Part shown: in pieces, positions 7,847 through 16,017 of the stretch | Position numbering within the stretch: position 1 is the stretch's first letter | Layout: each line of letters begins with the position of its first letter | Program-made: the position numbers and the translations under genes | The notes under the pieces: model-generated | What the model saw: only the letters and a program-made list of their open reading frames with translations | Told to the model about the DNA's origin: nothing | Databases searched by the model: none | DNA from: CAVVSD01 sp963757125 | GTDB taxonomy: Bacteria > Actinomycetota > Thermoleophilia > Solirubrobacterales > Solirubrobacteraceae | Direction: 5' to 3' | Length of the DNA stretch: 64,000 nucleotides | Assembly (NCBI GenBank): GCA_963757125.1 | Contig: CAVWQP010000004.1 | Span: forward strand, 1,302,001 to 1,366,000

Positions 7847-8266
7847 CTAGTTCTGTGCGCCGCCGAAGCCGCGGATGCGGTCGGTCATGCCCGGCGGGTT
7901 CTCGACGATCTGGCTGAAGCGGACGACCGTGACGATGTCGTCGACCGCGACCGGCTTGCCGTAGATCTGCTCGAGGAAGCTCTGCATCTCGTCGTGGCGG
8001 CGGAACTCCGGGTTGTCGTGCTCGATGTCCCGCGGGGACAGGTCCTTGAACTTCTTGACCTCGACCTGGTCGATGACCGCGTCGAAGATCTTCTCGCGCG
8101 GCGAGTGCTGGTAGCCGACCGTCACGAGGACCGCCTGGTTCTTGCGGTACTTGTGCGACTTGTCACCGAGACGGATCGTCGCGGTCTTGCGACCGCGCTT
8201 GAGCTGGTCGGCGAAGATGGTCGAGTAGAAGTTGAGGACCTGCACAGCGGCCGGGAGATTACTCAC
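7847..8266 (-). CDS. ASCH domain protein
   Basis: 139 residues from a GTG start. ASCH domains are small beta-barrels related to PUA, proposed to bind RNA; some hydrolyse N4-acetylcytidine. The diagnostic basic motif is RGRKTATIRLGDKS at residues 24-37 (GxKxxTxR-like), followed by VLVTVGYQHSPREKI. The start overlaps the NUDIX stop by 8 bases (GTGAGTAA), so the two are co-translated. The location directly upstream of the groES promoter is probably incidental. The assignment rests on the motif; the biological substrate is unknown. Confidence 0.8.
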   Translation of the reverse strand: MSNLPAAVQVLNFYSTIFADQLKRGRKTATIRLGDKSHKYRKNQAVLVTVGYQHSPREKIFDAVIDQVEVKKFKDLSPRDIEHDNPEFRRHDEMQSFLEQIYGKPVAVDDIVTVVRFSQIVENPPGMTDRIRGFGGAQN

Positions 8267-8690
8267 CTTCGGCGATCCGCGACAGCGCCCGCGTCGCCAT
8301 CTCGCGTTCGCCCGCGTAGCTCAGGGTCCTCCCAGCCTCCTCGAGCGGGACCCAGCGGGCCTCCTCGACCTCCGCGTCGTGGTCGTCGAGGCTTCCGCCG
8401 GCGTAGCGCAGCAGGAAGAAGGACACGACCTTCGCGACCCGCCGCCCCTCGCGCTGGTACCAGTAGCGCACGTCGCCGAGCGCGCCGACGAGCTCGGCGT
8501 CCACCCCGGTCTCCTCGCGCACCTCGCGCAACGCGGCGGCCTCCGGCGTCTCGTCCCCGTCGGGATGGCCCTTGGGGAGCGCGAGCACCTTCGAGCCGTC
8601 CGCGGCGCGCCGCGTCGGGACGATGACGATCGCCTCCCGCCGGTCGTTGACCACCACACCGCCTGCGCTGAACTCCGTCTCGGACCGCAC
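8259..8690 (-). CDS. NUDIX hydrolase (8-oxo-dGTP/ADP-ribose pyrophosphatase-like)
   Basis: About 143 residues from GTG 8690 (start FSAGGVVVNDRREAIVIVP). The NUDIX box G-x5-E-x7-REVREETGV is intact, opening GHPDGDETPEAAALREVREE. It hydrolyses a nucleoside diphosphate linked to X; the substrate is not predictable. A longer frame runs to 8834 but its extra 48 residues are Arg/Pro-rich and look non-coding. A second NUDIX gene (12490-12873) shares the same architecture. Coupled to the downstream ASCH gene. Confidence 0.9.
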   Translation of the reverse strand: MRSETEFSAGGVVVNDRREAIVIVPTRRAADGSKVLALPKGHPDGDETPEAAALREVREETGVDAELVGALGDVRYWYQREGRRVAKVVSFFLLRYAGGSLDDHDAEVEEARWVPLEEAGRTLSYAGEREMATRALSRIAEGE

Positions 8691-8732
8691 GGCGGCCGCG
8701 TTCAGTGTGCGCCGCCGACAACGGTCGCGCTC

Positions 8733-8749
8733 GTGACCATCTGGTGACC
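8733..8749. repeat. Direct repeat GTGACC with 11-base period
   Basis: GTGACC-ATCTG-GTGACC lies 43-59 bases upstream of the NUDIX start, in the 155-base gap that otherwise shows nothing. One helical turn between half-sites could suit a regulator, but this is speculative. Confidence 0.25.
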
Positions 8750-8845
8750 TTAGGGCAGCCGGCGCGCCGCGTCGCCGAGAGGGGGCTTCGGGCACGGAGT
8801 CGCTGCCGCTCAAACCGGGTCCGTCAGCGTCCACACGCTCGCCGC

Positions 8846-9187
8846 TCAGAGGACCCGGACAAAGCCGCCCGGCGGCCGGTAGGTCGCTGTGGCGGCCTTG
8901 CGCATGGCTTCCTGAGCCTCCTCCATGTCGAGCAGAACGGTGGTCTCGACGTCTGACAACGCTCCGCTGGCGCCGACGGCCATGGCCACCGCCGCGGCCG
9001 ATGCGTTGTTGGGCGCCTCCAGCAGGAAGACTCCGTCGAACTCGCCCAATGCGTACCAGAAGCCCAAGAGCTTGCCGCCAAGCGTCTCCGCCAGCTGCCG
9101 CGCCGCGACGCTCCTGTCCTGTGGCTGATCGACCAGCGCCTTCATGGCGTCTGTCGTGTAGCTGAAGCGAGAGAGGTACAGCGGCAT
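8846..9187 (-). CDS. GYD domain protein
   Basis: 113 residues from ATG 9187, preceded by GGAGG (minus strand GGGAGGCCTCCG). It matches the GYD family (ferredoxin-like fold, unknown function): MPLYLSRFSYTTDAMKALV, then GGKLLGFWYALGEFDGVFLLEAP, and AVAMAVGASGALSDVETTVLL. GYD proteins resemble dimeric alpha-beta barrels and are common in soil actinobacteria without an assigned reaction. It stands alone between the NUDIX gene and a small membrane protein. Confidence 0.85.
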   Translation of the reverse strand: MPLYLSRFSYTTDAMKALVDQPQDRSVAARQLAETLGGKLLGFWYALGEFDGVFLLEAPNNASAAAVAMAVGASGALSDVETTVLLDMEEAQEAMRKAATATYRPPGGFVRVL

Positions 9188-9396
9188 CGGAGGCCTCCCT
9201 CCGACTCGCAGGGTCAGGACGGAACGATCCTCGCGCATCGCGGATCGGTGGCGCAACCCACCCCTCGCTGCCGCCGGTTCGGCGAAGACCGGCTCGCGCG
9301 ACGACCCGTATCGGTGTTGCCGCTCTGTTGCCGGGCGGCTACCAGCGAAGCGGACGCTGCGCTCCTACCGAAAGCACCCCATCTCAGGAGGCAGTC

Positions 9397-9621
9397 ATGG
9401 GACAGCCGATCCCGCAGCAGCATCCCGCAGTCGTCCTTCGCTCCCACTACCGGCACCTCAAGGCGCTGCTCGCCGTCGCGATAGTCACGATCGCGGCGCT
9501 CGGTCTGACGGTCGTGCTGGTCGCAACCGACTCGAATGCGCCCTCATCGGCCCACGTCGAGTCGGTCAGCCCGAACGGGCAGTACGCGCCGACGGAGCGC
9601 ACCGTCGGCATCGGGCACTGA
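9397..9621 (+). CDS. Small single-pass membrane protein, 74 aa
   Basis: Starts at ATG 9397 with a clear Shine-Dalgarno (CAGGAGG, 6 bases upstream). A charged N-terminus (RSHYRHLKALL) precedes one transmembrane helix (LAVAIVTIAALGLTVVLVA, about residues 25-43) and a short polar, probably extracytoplasmic tail rich in Ser/Pro ending TERTVGIGH. Family not recognised. Good ribosome binding site, sensible topology and a following terminator support it as a real gene. The 209 bases upstream (9188-9396) contain nothing else I can identify. Confidence 0.75.
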   Translation: MGQPIPQQHPAVVLRSHYRHLKALLAVAIVTIAALGLTVVLVATDSNAPSSAHVESVSPNGQYAPTERTVGIGH

Positions 9622-9627
9622 GCGGGC

Positions 9628-9659
9628 CGGGGCGAGGAGCCACGACGCCCCTCGCCCCG
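9628..9659. terminator. Bidirectional terminator hairpin
   Basis: Perfect 10-bp stem CGGGGCGAGG (9628-9637) with CCTCGCCCCG (9650-9659) and a 12-base loop, between the convergent small membrane protein and Crp/Fnr genes. A weaker 6-bp stem (GCTGGG/CCCAGC) follows just downstream. Confidence 0.65.
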
Positions 9660-9785
9660 CTCCGGCTGGGACGCCCTCGACCCAGCTGAGGCGGAAGCGG
9701 CTCCCTACGGCGGCGCCCAGGGATGTGTAGACCCACGCGCCTGCGCCAGTCGATCGCGGCCAATGGCCGGGGTCCACGGCGTTCC

Positions 9786-10478
9786 TCAGTAGACGTAGTT
9801 CTGCAGCGCCTGCGGATCGTGCACCGTCAGGCGCCCGCGGCCCTGCGTGACGAGTCCCGCGCGCTCGAGCACGGCGAGGAAGCGGCTGGCCGACTCCCGC
9901 GAGGAGCCGGCGAGCTGGGCGATGTCCGCCTGCGTGGCCGTGACGAGCACGTCGCGGTCCCCGGCGCCCTCCGCCTGGGCCTGGGAGACGAGCTGCCCGA
10001 GAACCGTCGCCACGCGGCTCTGCACGGTCTGGAACGACTGCCGGGAGATGCGCTCGTTCGCCGCGCGCAGCCGCCGGCCGAGCGCGATGACGAGCTTCGC
10101 GGCGATGTCCGGGTGCTCCCGCAGCAGGCGCCGCATGTCCGTCCCGCTGATCGCGAGCGCCTCGACCTCGTCGAGCGTCTCGACGGTTGCCGATCGCCGC
10201 TCGTCGTCGAACATGGCAAGCTCGCCGAAGATGTCACCGGGACCGAAGTGCGCGAGGGCGATCGTGCGGCCGTCGGGATTCGCGCGGACGGCGCGGGCGT
10301 GACCGGTCCGCACGACGTAGCACGTGTCGCTGTTGTCGCCCTCGCGGAAGATGACCTGATGGGCCGCGAAGCGACGGGGCACGGCGACGGCGGCGACGTG
10401 GCGCAGGTCGCCGGGTGCCAGGGTCTCGAAGACCGGCACGCGCGTGAGCAACCCGGCAGCGACATCCTCCGTCCGCAT
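9786..10478 (-). CDS. Crp/Fnr family transcriptional regulator
   Basis: 230 residues from ATG 10478. N-terminal cyclic-nucleotide-binding fold at about residues 15-130 (VIFREGDNSDTCYVVRTGHARAV and GPGDIFGELAMF, where the cNMP-binding GEL motif is kept but the usual RSA is replaced by RRSAT), followed by a dimer helix and a C-terminal winged helix with TQADIAQLAGSSRESASRFL as recognition helix. No N-terminal Cys cluster, so not an oxygen-sensing Fnr. Actinobacterial Crp homologues of this type respond to cAMP or other ligands. No target site could be assigned. Confidence 0.93.
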   Translation of the reverse strand: MRTEDVAAGLLTRVPVFETLAPGDLRHVAAVAVPRRFAAHQVIFREGDNSDTCYVVRTGHARAVRANPDGRTIALAHFGPGDIFGELAMFDDERRSATVETLDEVEALAISGTDMRRLLREHPDIAAKLVIALGRRLRAANERISRQSFQTVQSRVATVLGQLVSQAQAEGAGDRDVLVTATQADIAQLAGSSRESASRFLAVLERAGLVTQGRGRLTVHDPQALQNYVY

Positions 10479-10532
10479 TGCCTGAGAATGCCACAGCCGC
10501 AACCGCGTCCCGCCGCCGGTGTTCTCAGCGTG

Positions 10533-11042
10533 ATGCCACATCGCCTTCCAGCGAAGCTCCTCGCAGCGCTCGCGCTCGCCGTCGCGCTCCTCGCCACGCC
10601 CGCGGTCGCGTCCGCGCAGGGCGACGACGCCGAGCCGCCGCTGTGGGCGACGGTCAACGTGTGCGACACCGCGTCGCACCCCGACACGATCGGCATCCGC
10701 GGCTCGATGCCCGGCACCGGTCGCAGCGACGACCGGATGTTCATGCGCTTCACGGTCCAGTACCAGGCGGCCGACGGCTCGTGGAAGCCGCTCTCGACGG
10801 GTGGGGACTCGGGCTGGGAGTCGATCGGCCGCGGGACGTGGGACTCGCGCCAGTCCGGCTACAGCTTCCAGGTGCGCCCGCCGCAGGGCTCGGTGCGCCT
10901 GCGCGGTCTCGTCCGGTTCCAGTGGCGGCGCGCCGGGCGCGTCGTGCGCCACGAGGTCCGCGCCACGGAGGCGGGTCACCGCTCGACGGCGGGCGCCGAT
11001 CCGCGCAACTGGTCGCGCGGCGTCTGCGTCGTCACGGCGTGA
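10533..11042 (+). CDS. Secreted protein of unknown function, 169 aa
   Basis: Begins with a standard Sec signal peptide: MPHRLPAKLLAALALAVALLA and a cleavage region ATPAVASAQG, so export is likely. The mature part (about 140 residues) has two cysteines, one near each end (NVCDTA and GVCVVTA), possibly a disulfide, and a beta-rich, Trp-rich composition (GWESIGRGTWDSRQSGYSF). I do not recognise the family. Its 3' end overlaps the convergent phosphodiesterase gene by 11 bases. Confidence 0.75.
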   Translation: MPHRLPAKLLAALALAVALLATPAVASAQGDDAEPPLWATVNVCDTASHPDTIGIRGSMPGTGRSDDRMFMRFTVQYQAADGSWKPLSTGGDSGWESIGRGTWDSRQSGYSFQVRPPQGSVRLRGLVRFQWRRAGRVVRHEVRATEAGHRSTAGADPRNWSRGVCVVTA

Positions 11043-11736
11043 ACAGCCGGGGATCGTTCGTGATGACGCCGTCGACCCCGAGGGCGACGAGGCTGCGCAC
11101 GGTCTCGGCGTCGTCGACGGTCCACACGTAGACCTCGCCGCCGGCGGCGCGCACGGCCCGCAGCAGGCGGGGCGACATGAGCCGGAAGTGCACCATGACC
11201 GCGTCCATCTCGCCGCTGCGGATGCGGCGGGCCACGAGCGTGGGGAGCAGCAGGCGCGCCCCTGCCGCGAGGGCGAGCGCCGCGTACTTCGTCCGGCGGC
11301 GCGTCGTCGGGTCCTTGCGCAGCTTCGGGACGCTCAGCCCGAGACGCACGCTCGGCGCCAGCGCGCGGACGACGCGCAGGCTGGAGCGCTCGGTCGAGCT
11401 GACGAGGGAGCGCTCGAGCAGGCCGTGACGGCGCAGGGCCTCGATCACGCGGCCCTCGTAGCCGGGCAGCTTGAGGTCCACGTCGAGCTCCACGCCCGCG
11501 TAGGCGTCGCCGGCGAGGTGCGCGAGGCCCTCCTCGAGCGTCAGCGCCTGCCGGGAGCGCAGGTCGGTGTAGTCGTGCGCGAGGTACAGCTCGCCGGTCC
11601 CGTCGACCTCGGCCGGCAGCACGTCGAACTCGAGCATGTCGACCCCGGCGGCCACCGCGGCCGCGAACGCGGCGGGCGTGTTCCCGGGGGCGAGGAGATC
11701 CGCGCCCTTGTGACCGACGCGCCTCACCGCTGGCAT
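11032..11736 (-). CDS. Glycerophosphodiester phosphodiesterase family protein
   Basis: 234 residues, compact TIM-barrel hydrolase of the GDPD family, which splits glycerophosphodiesters to glycerol 3-phosphate and an alcohol. Motifs: RVGHKGADLLAPGNTPAAF (first catalytic His and the NT pair), DMLEFDVLP (metal-binding E-x-D), LAHDYT (second catalytic His), and the C-terminal YVWTVDDAETVRSLVALGVDGVITNDP. No signal peptide, so cytoplasmic. The start is ATG 11736 within the nei 3' end; GTG 11727, which overlaps the nei stop as GTGA, is an equally good alternative. Last gene of the lacI-nudix-nei-gdpd chain. Confidence 0.9.
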   Translation of the reverse strand: MPAVRRVGHKGADLLAPGNTPAAFAAAVAAGVDMLEFDVLPAEVDGTGELYLAHDYTDLRSRQALTLEEGLAHLAGDAYAGVELDVDLKLPGYEGRVIEALRRHGLLERSLVSSTERSSLRVVRALAPSVRLGLSVPKLRKDPTTRRRTKYAALALAAGARLLLPTLVARRIRSGEMDAVMVHFRLMSPRLLRAVRAAGGEVYVWTVDDAETVRSLVALGVDGVITNDPRLFTP

Positions 11737-12497
11737 CCCGGGCACCAGAACGTCGCGCGGTTGTCCTCCCATTGCCCGCGCTCCGCGATGCGCGTCCCGC
11801 AGCGCGGACACGGCCGGCCCTTGCGGCCGTACACGACGCGGAACCTGTCCTGCATCCCGTCGAGCGCCGACTGCTGCATCTTCGGGCGGATCCCGCGCAG
11901 GATCGCCAGCACCTCGTCGTCGCCCACCTTGCCGGCGGGTCGCCAGGGATCGATCTGCGCCGCCCAGCAGCCCTCGACCTTCCAGAGGTTGCCGATGCCC
12001 GCGACGACCTGCTGCTGCAGCAGCACGTCGCCGATCGGCCGGGTCGGGTCCTCCTCGCGCAGCCGGCGCAGCACGCGCGCTTCGTCGAAGGGCTCCTTGA
12101 TGATGTCCGGCCCCAGGCCCGCGATGCGCTGGTCGAAGCGGCTGCGCGACTCCGTCATGAGCTCGAGGACCGGCCCGTCGAACTGCACGACCTCGCGGTC
12201 GTCGGCGGACATCACGAGCCAGGCGCGCCGGGGCGACCGTCGCCAGCGCTGGCCCGCGCGGTACGTCCCCCAGGACCCCGTCATGCGCAGGTGCGAGTGG
12301 ATGACGAGGTCGCCCTCGAAGTGCAGGAACAGGTGCTTGCCGTGGGCGTCGACGGCGGTGATCTCGCGGCCGCCGAGGCGGTCGGGCCACCGGTTGCCCC
12401 TGAGCCTGGGGTGCGGCGTGCGCAGCTCCGGGACCCGGCCGGCGAGGATCGGCCGGATCCGGTTGGCGGCGTAGTGGATCGTGTCGCCCTCAGGCAT
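11724..12497 (-). CDS. nei: Fpg/Nei family DNA glycosylase (endonuclease VIII-like)
   Basis: 257-residue bifunctional glycosylase/AP lyase that removes oxidised bases. N-terminus MPEGDTIHYAANRI: Pro2 is the Schiff-base nucleophile and Glu3 the general acid, and MPEGDT marks the Nei rather than Fpg branch. Catalytic Lys lies in HGKHLFLHF. The H2TH region has LLQQQVVAGIGNLWKVEG and the C-terminal zinc finger has four Cys (CPRCGT and FWCPGCQR). The start overlaps the preceding NUDIX stop by 8 bases (ATGCCTGA). Pairing with a NUDIX hydrolase fits nucleotide-pool and DNA oxidation repair. Confidence 0.93.
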   Translation of the reverse strand: MPEGDTIHYAANRIRPILAGRVPELRTPHPRLRGNRWPDRLGGREITAVDAHGKHLFLHFEGDLVIHSHLRMTGSWGTYRAGQRWRRSPRRAWLVMSADDREVVQFDGPVLELMTESRSRFDQRIAGLGPDIIKEPFDEARVLRRLREEDPTRPIGDVLLQQQVVAGIGNLWKVEGCWAAQIDPWRPAGKVGDDEVLAILRGIRPKMQQSALDGMQDRFRVVYGRKGRPCPRCGTRIAERGQWEDNRATFWCPGCQR

Positions 12498-12873
12498 CGA
12501 CGAGCGCGGCGACGAGCGAGCGGTCGTGGGCGTAGGACAGCAGCGCCTCCGCCTCGTCGAGCGGGACCCAGCGCACCTCGTCGACCTCGTCGTCGGGCTC
12601 GCGCACGTCGATCGCCACGGGCTGCATGAGCCACCAGCGGACCTGCTTGGGACGTCCCTTGCGGTCGGTGTAGCTGTCGCCGTCGAGCTCGCGCAGCAGG
12701 CGGCCGCCGACGCCGGTCTCCTCGAGGACCTCGCGCAGTGCGGCCTCCTCCCAGGACTCGCCCCGCTCGAGCTTGCCCTTGGGCAGCGACCAGTCGTCGT
12801 AGCGCGGCCGGTGCACCACGAGCACCTCGCCGTCGCGCACGACCACGCCGCCTGCCGCCCGGACCTCAGCCAC
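12490..12873 (-). CDS. NUDIX hydrolase, MutT-like
   Basis: 127 residues from GTG 12873. The NUDIX box is complete: G-KLERG-E-SWEEAAL-REVLEETGV. Preceded by the MutT-type strand AAGGVVVRDGEVLVVHRPRYDDWSLPKGK. Length and form match MutT/ADP-ribose-pyrophosphatase-like enzymes; cleaning of oxidised nucleotides is plausible because nei follows directly. Overlaps the regulator stop by 8 bases upstream and nei by 8 bases downstream. Confidence 0.92.
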   Translation of the reverse strand: MAEVRAAGGVVVRDGEVLVVHRPRYDDWSLPKGKLERGESWEEAALREVLEETGVGGRLLRELDGDSYTDRKGRPKQVRWWLMQPVAIDVREPDDEVDEVRWVPLDEAEALLSYAHDRSLVAALVDA

Positions 12874-13843
12874 GGATGCGATCCGTGCTGGCGCGGGTCC
12901 GCAGCGCGACGGGCACGAGGACGGGCCGGGGCGGGTCCTCGCCGCGGATACGGGCGAGGAGCAGATCGACCGCCGCGTGGCCGAGGCCGTCCGGATCGAG
13001 GTCGGCGGCAGTGATCGGCATCGAGCCCTCGCGGCACTCCGCGGAGTCCATCGCGGACGCGACGAGCAGGTCGCGCGGGACGTCGAGCCCGCGCGAGCGC
13101 GCGGCGGCCACGACCCCCGCGGCGACGCGCTCGACCATGCCGACGATGGCGTCCGGCGGCTCCGGGAGGTCCAGCAGCGGCGCCGCCTCCGTGTCGAGGA
13201 GCTCGGCGGCGTCGTGCTCGGCGCACCACGCGCGGTAGGCCGCGACGGACTCGACGGCCCAGGCCATCGGCCAGGCGGGCGCGACGAGCGCGATCCGCCG
13301 CGCCCCGGCGGCCGCGAGGTGGTCGAGGATGAGGCGCATCGTCCGCGCGTTGTCGGAGTTCGCGTGCCAGGCGAAGTCCGGGCGCTGCGTGTCGGCCTCG
13401 ATCGTGACGACCGGCACGCCGTGCTCGGCGAAGAGGTCGAGCTGCGGGTCGGCCGGCCGCGGGTCGCAGACGATCGCGCCGTCGACGCCGAGGTCGGCCA
13501 GCTCGGCGCCGGAGCGCACGGGCGGGGCGATGAGCAGCCGGTGCTCGCGCGCGAACGCGGCGCTCGCCGCGCCGCGGGTGAGGCGCATGTAGTACTCGAA
13601 GCTCGGCTCGCCGCCCCCGTCGTGGGCGGGATCGATCGTGGACAGCACGAGCGCGAGCGTCGCGGTGCGCGCGGTGCGCAGCGCCCGCGCGGTCCGGCTC
13701 GGCCGGTAGCCCATCCGCTCGGCGACCTCGCGGACGCGCGCGGTGGTGGCGACGCTGATCGTCCCGCGCCCGTTCAGCGCCAGGGACACCGTCGCCGGCG
13801 ACACGCCGGCGGCAGTGGCCACGTCGCGGATCGTCGGGCGCAC
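12866..13843 (-). CDS. LacI family transcriptional regulator
   Basis: About 325 residues. N-terminal LacI helix-turn-helix: RPTIRDVATAAGVSPATVSLALNGRGTIS, with hinge helix region PSRTARALRT, followed by a periplasmic-binding-like effector domain (LVLSTIDPAHDGG to the C-terminus). I favour the GTG at 13843, so the protein begins VRPTIRDVA; an upstream GTG at 13885 adds 14 residues rich in Gly/Pro. Divergent from the class III aminotransferase, which it most likely controls; a palindrome just before that gene is a candidate operator. First gene of the nudix-nei-gdpd chain. Confidence 0.9.
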   Translation of the reverse strand: MRPTIRDVATAAGVSPATVSLALNGRGTISVATTARVREVAERMGYRPSRTARALRTARTATLALVLSTIDPAHDGGGEPSFEYYMRLTRGAASAAFAREHRLLIAPPVRSGAELADLGVDGAIVCDPRPADPQLDLFAEHGVPVVTIEADTQRPDFAWHANSDNARTMRLILDHLAAAGARRIALVAPAWPMAWAVESVAAYRAWCAEHDAAELLDTEAAPLLDLPEPPDAIVGMVERVAAGVVAAARSRGLDVPRDLLVASAMDSAECREGSMPITAADLDPDGLGHAAVDLLLARIRGEDPPRPVLVPVALRTRASTDRIRG

Positions 13844-13858
13844 GGACTCCACCCCCGG

Positions 13859-13887
13859 CACGGTACCGCTGGTACCAGGTGGCACCG
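13859..13887. promoter_or_regulatory. Imperfect inverted repeat in the lacI/aminotransferase intergenic region
   Basis: ACGGTACC and GGCACCGT form an 8-bp inverted repeat with one mismatch, and the 8-base palindrome TGGTACCA lies between them. A possible second operator site. Evidence is symmetry and position only. Confidence 0.35.
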
Positions 13888-13927
13888 TGGTCTGGACGCG
13901 CTGGCGGTAGACGCGACGGGCCGAACA

Positions 13928-13939
13928 TGAAACGTTTTA
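13928..13939. promoter_or_regulatory. Candidate LacI-family operator
   Basis: TGAAACGTTTTA contains the palindrome AAACGTTT with a central CG, the hallmark of LacI/GalR operators. It lies 4 bases before ATG 13943 of the aminotransferase, so binding would block start-region access. AT-rich against a very G+C-rich background. Confidence 0.55.
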
Positions 13940-13942
13940 TGC

Positions 13943-15343
13943 ATGACCGATCTCCTATCCGGTCCCGCCTCCACCACCGAGGACCTGCGCGAGGCCGCGG
14001 ACAAGCACCTCTGGCGCCACTTCGCCGAGATCGACGAGGCGCGCCGGACGCCGCTGCCGATCATGGTCAGCGGCGAGGGCTGCCACGTGACCGACAGCGA
14101 GGGCAACCGCTACATCGACGGCATCTCGTGCCTGTTCTGCGTGAACCTCGGCTACTCGTTCGGCCGCGAGATGGCCGAGGCGGCCGCCGTCCAGATGGCG
14201 CAGCTGCCCTACTACGCGGCGTGGTCCACGGCGAACCCGGCGCTCATCCGGCTGGCGGAGAAGGTCGCGTCGCTCGCGCCAGAGGGGATGGACAAGGTCT
14301 TCTTCACGCCGTCCGGCGGCGAGTCCAACGAGGCGGCGTGGAAGCTCGCCCGCGAGTACTACGCGCTGCGCGGCCAGCGGCGCTGGAAGGCGATCAGCCG
14401 CGACGGCGCCTACCACGGCACGACGATGGGCGCGCTGTCGCTCACCGGCATCGCGCCGTACCGGACGATCTACGAGCCGCTCGTCCCCGACGTCGGGCGC
14501 GTGCACAACACGAACAGCTTCCGGCGCCCGGCGGACGAGACCGAGGAGGAGTTCACGGCGTTCCTCCTCGCCGACCTGGAGCACCAGATCGTCTCGCTGG
14601 GCCCCGACACGGTCGCCCTCGTGATCCTCGAGCCCGTGCAGAACCAGGCCGGCTGCCTGACGGCGCCGGCGGGCTACTTCGCCGGCGTGCGGGAGATCTG
14701 CGACCGCTACGACATCCTGCTGCACGCCGACGAGGTCATCACCGGCTTCGGCCGGCTCGGGGCGTGGTTCGCCTCCGAGCTCTACGACATCAGGCCGGAC
14801 CTGATCTCGATCGGCAAGGGCCTCTCCTCGACGTACGCGTCGATCAGCGCGGTCGTCGCGTCGGACAAGGTCGTCGCGCCGTTCGAGCAGCCGGGCGTGA
14901 AGTTCCACCACGGCAACACGTTCGGCGGGCACCCGACCCAGTGCGCGATCGCCCTGCGCAACATCGAGATCATGGAGCGCGAGGGGATCATGGAGCACGT
15001 GACGGAGAAGCAGCACGAGCTGCGCTCCATGCTCGCGACGCTCTTCGACCTCCCGATCGTCGGCGACCTGCGCGGCGCGGGCTTCTTCTACGCGATCGAG
15101 CTCGTCCGCGACCGGGCCACGAAGGATCCGTTCACCGAGGAGGAGACCAAGGTCCTGTTCTCCGAGAAGCTCGAGCTGCGGCTGCGCAGCGAGGGCCTGC
15201 TGTGCCGCGCGGCAGACGAGGGCTCGCCGGTCATCTTCATCGCGCCGCCGCTCGTCGCCGACACGGCGGAGTTCGAGGAGATCACCGGCATCCTGCGTGG
15301 CGTCCTCACCGACGTCTCCGAGCAGGCGATGGCGATGCGCTAG
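13943..15343 (+). CDS. Class III PLP-dependent aminotransferase
   Basis: 466 residues, typical of omega-amino-acid/beta-alanine:pyruvate-type transaminases. PLP Lys292 lies in LISIGKGLSS; PLP phosphate region SGGESNEAAWKLAREYYAL; HADEVITGFGRLG is the Asp that pairs with the pyridine nitrogen. It moves an amino group between an amine and a keto acid; the exact substrate (taurine, GABA, beta-alanine, polyamine) cannot be told. Divergent from a LacI-type regulator, suggesting inducible catabolism. Its stop overlaps the convergent SDR stop by 4 bases. Confidence 0.93.
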   Translation: MTDLLSGPASTTEDLREAADKHLWRHFAEIDEARRTPLPIMVSGEGCHVTDSEGNRYIDGISCLFCVNLGYSFGREMAEAAAVQMAQLPYYAAWSTANPALIRLAEKVASLAPEGMDKVFFTPSGGESNEAAWKLAREYYALRGQRRWKAISRDGAYHGTTMGALSLTGIAPYRTIYEPLVPDVGRVHNTNSFRRPADETEEEFTAFLLADLEHQIVSLGPDTVALVILEPVQNQAGCLTAPAGYFAGVREICDRYDILLHADEVITGFGRLGAWFASELYDIRPDLISIGKGLSSTYASISAVVASDKVVAPFEQPGVKFHHGNTFGGHPTQCAIALRNIEIMEREGIMEHVTEKQHELRSMLATLFDLPIVGDLRGAGFFYAIELVRDRATKDPFTEEETKVLFSEKLELRLRSEGLLCRAADEGSPVIFIAPPLVADTAEFEEITGILRGVLTDVSEQAMAMR

Positions 15344-16017
15344 GCGACCGTGATGCCGCCGTCGAGCACGAGCAGCTGGCCGGTCATGAACGACGCGTCC
15401 TCCGAGGCGAGGAACGCCACGCCGCCGGCGATGTCCTCTGGCGTGCCGAGGCGCCCGAGCGGCGTGCGCTGCCGGCGGTACTCGTAGCCCGCGTCGTCGA
15501 CGACCTCCCGCGCGCCCGGCGTGGGGATCGCGCCCGGCACGACCGCGTTGACGCGGACGTTGTCGGGCGCGAGCTCGACGGCGCTCTGGCGCGTGAAGGC
15601 GGCGACGGCGCCCTTGATGGCGGAGTACACGCCGGCGGTCGGGAAGCCGTGCAGCGCGGCGGGCGAGGCCATGTGGACGATGACGCCGCCGCCCTGCGCG
15701 CGCATCTTCGGCAGCGCCGCCTGCGTCGTCCAGAAGCACGACTTCAGGCCGACCGCGAGCATCCCGTCGACGGTCTCCTCGTCGACCTCCTCGATGTGCT
15801 CGTAGCGGATCCACATCGCGCAGTTGACGACGACGTCGATCCGGTCCAGCGCGCCGAGCGCCTCGTGCACCGCGGCGCGGTCCGTCACGTCGAGCGTGAG
15901 GTCCGTGCCCGGCGCGCGGTCGACGCCGACGACCTGCAGGCCGTCGGCGGCCAGGCGCTCGGCGATCCCGGCGCCGATCCCGCGCCCGGCGCCGGTCACG
16001 ACGGCGACGCGGCTCAC
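15340..16017 (-). CDS. SDR family NAD(P)-dependent oxidoreductase
   Basis: 225 residues. Rossmann motif TGAGRGIGAG near the N-terminus, NCAMWI in place of NNAG, catalytic Ser in HMASPAALHG, Tyr-x3-Lys as YSAIK, and the classical tail FLASEDASFMTGQLLVLDGG. The acidic residue in GVDRAPG suggests NAD preference (inference). Its GTG start overlaps the P450 stop (GTGA), so it is translationally coupled and likely oxidises the hydroxyl product made by the P450. Confidence 0.93.
   Translation of the reverse strand: MSRVAVVTGAGRGIGAGIAERLAADGLQVVGVDRAPGTDLTLDVTDRAAVHEALGALDRIDVVVNCAMWIRYEHIEEVDEETVDGMLAVGLKSCFWTTQAALPKMRAQGGGVIVHMASPAALHGFPTAGVYSAIKGAVAAFTRQSAVELAPDNVRVNAVVPGAIPTPGAREVVDDAGYEYRRQRTPLGRLGTPEDIAGGVAFLASEDASFMTGQLLVLDGGITVA

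Noticed and set aside
8691..8834. N-terminal extension of the first NUDIX protein to 8834
   Set aside because: The extra 48 residues are Arg/Pro-rich with no conserved pattern; the NUDIX core starts right after GTG 8690.
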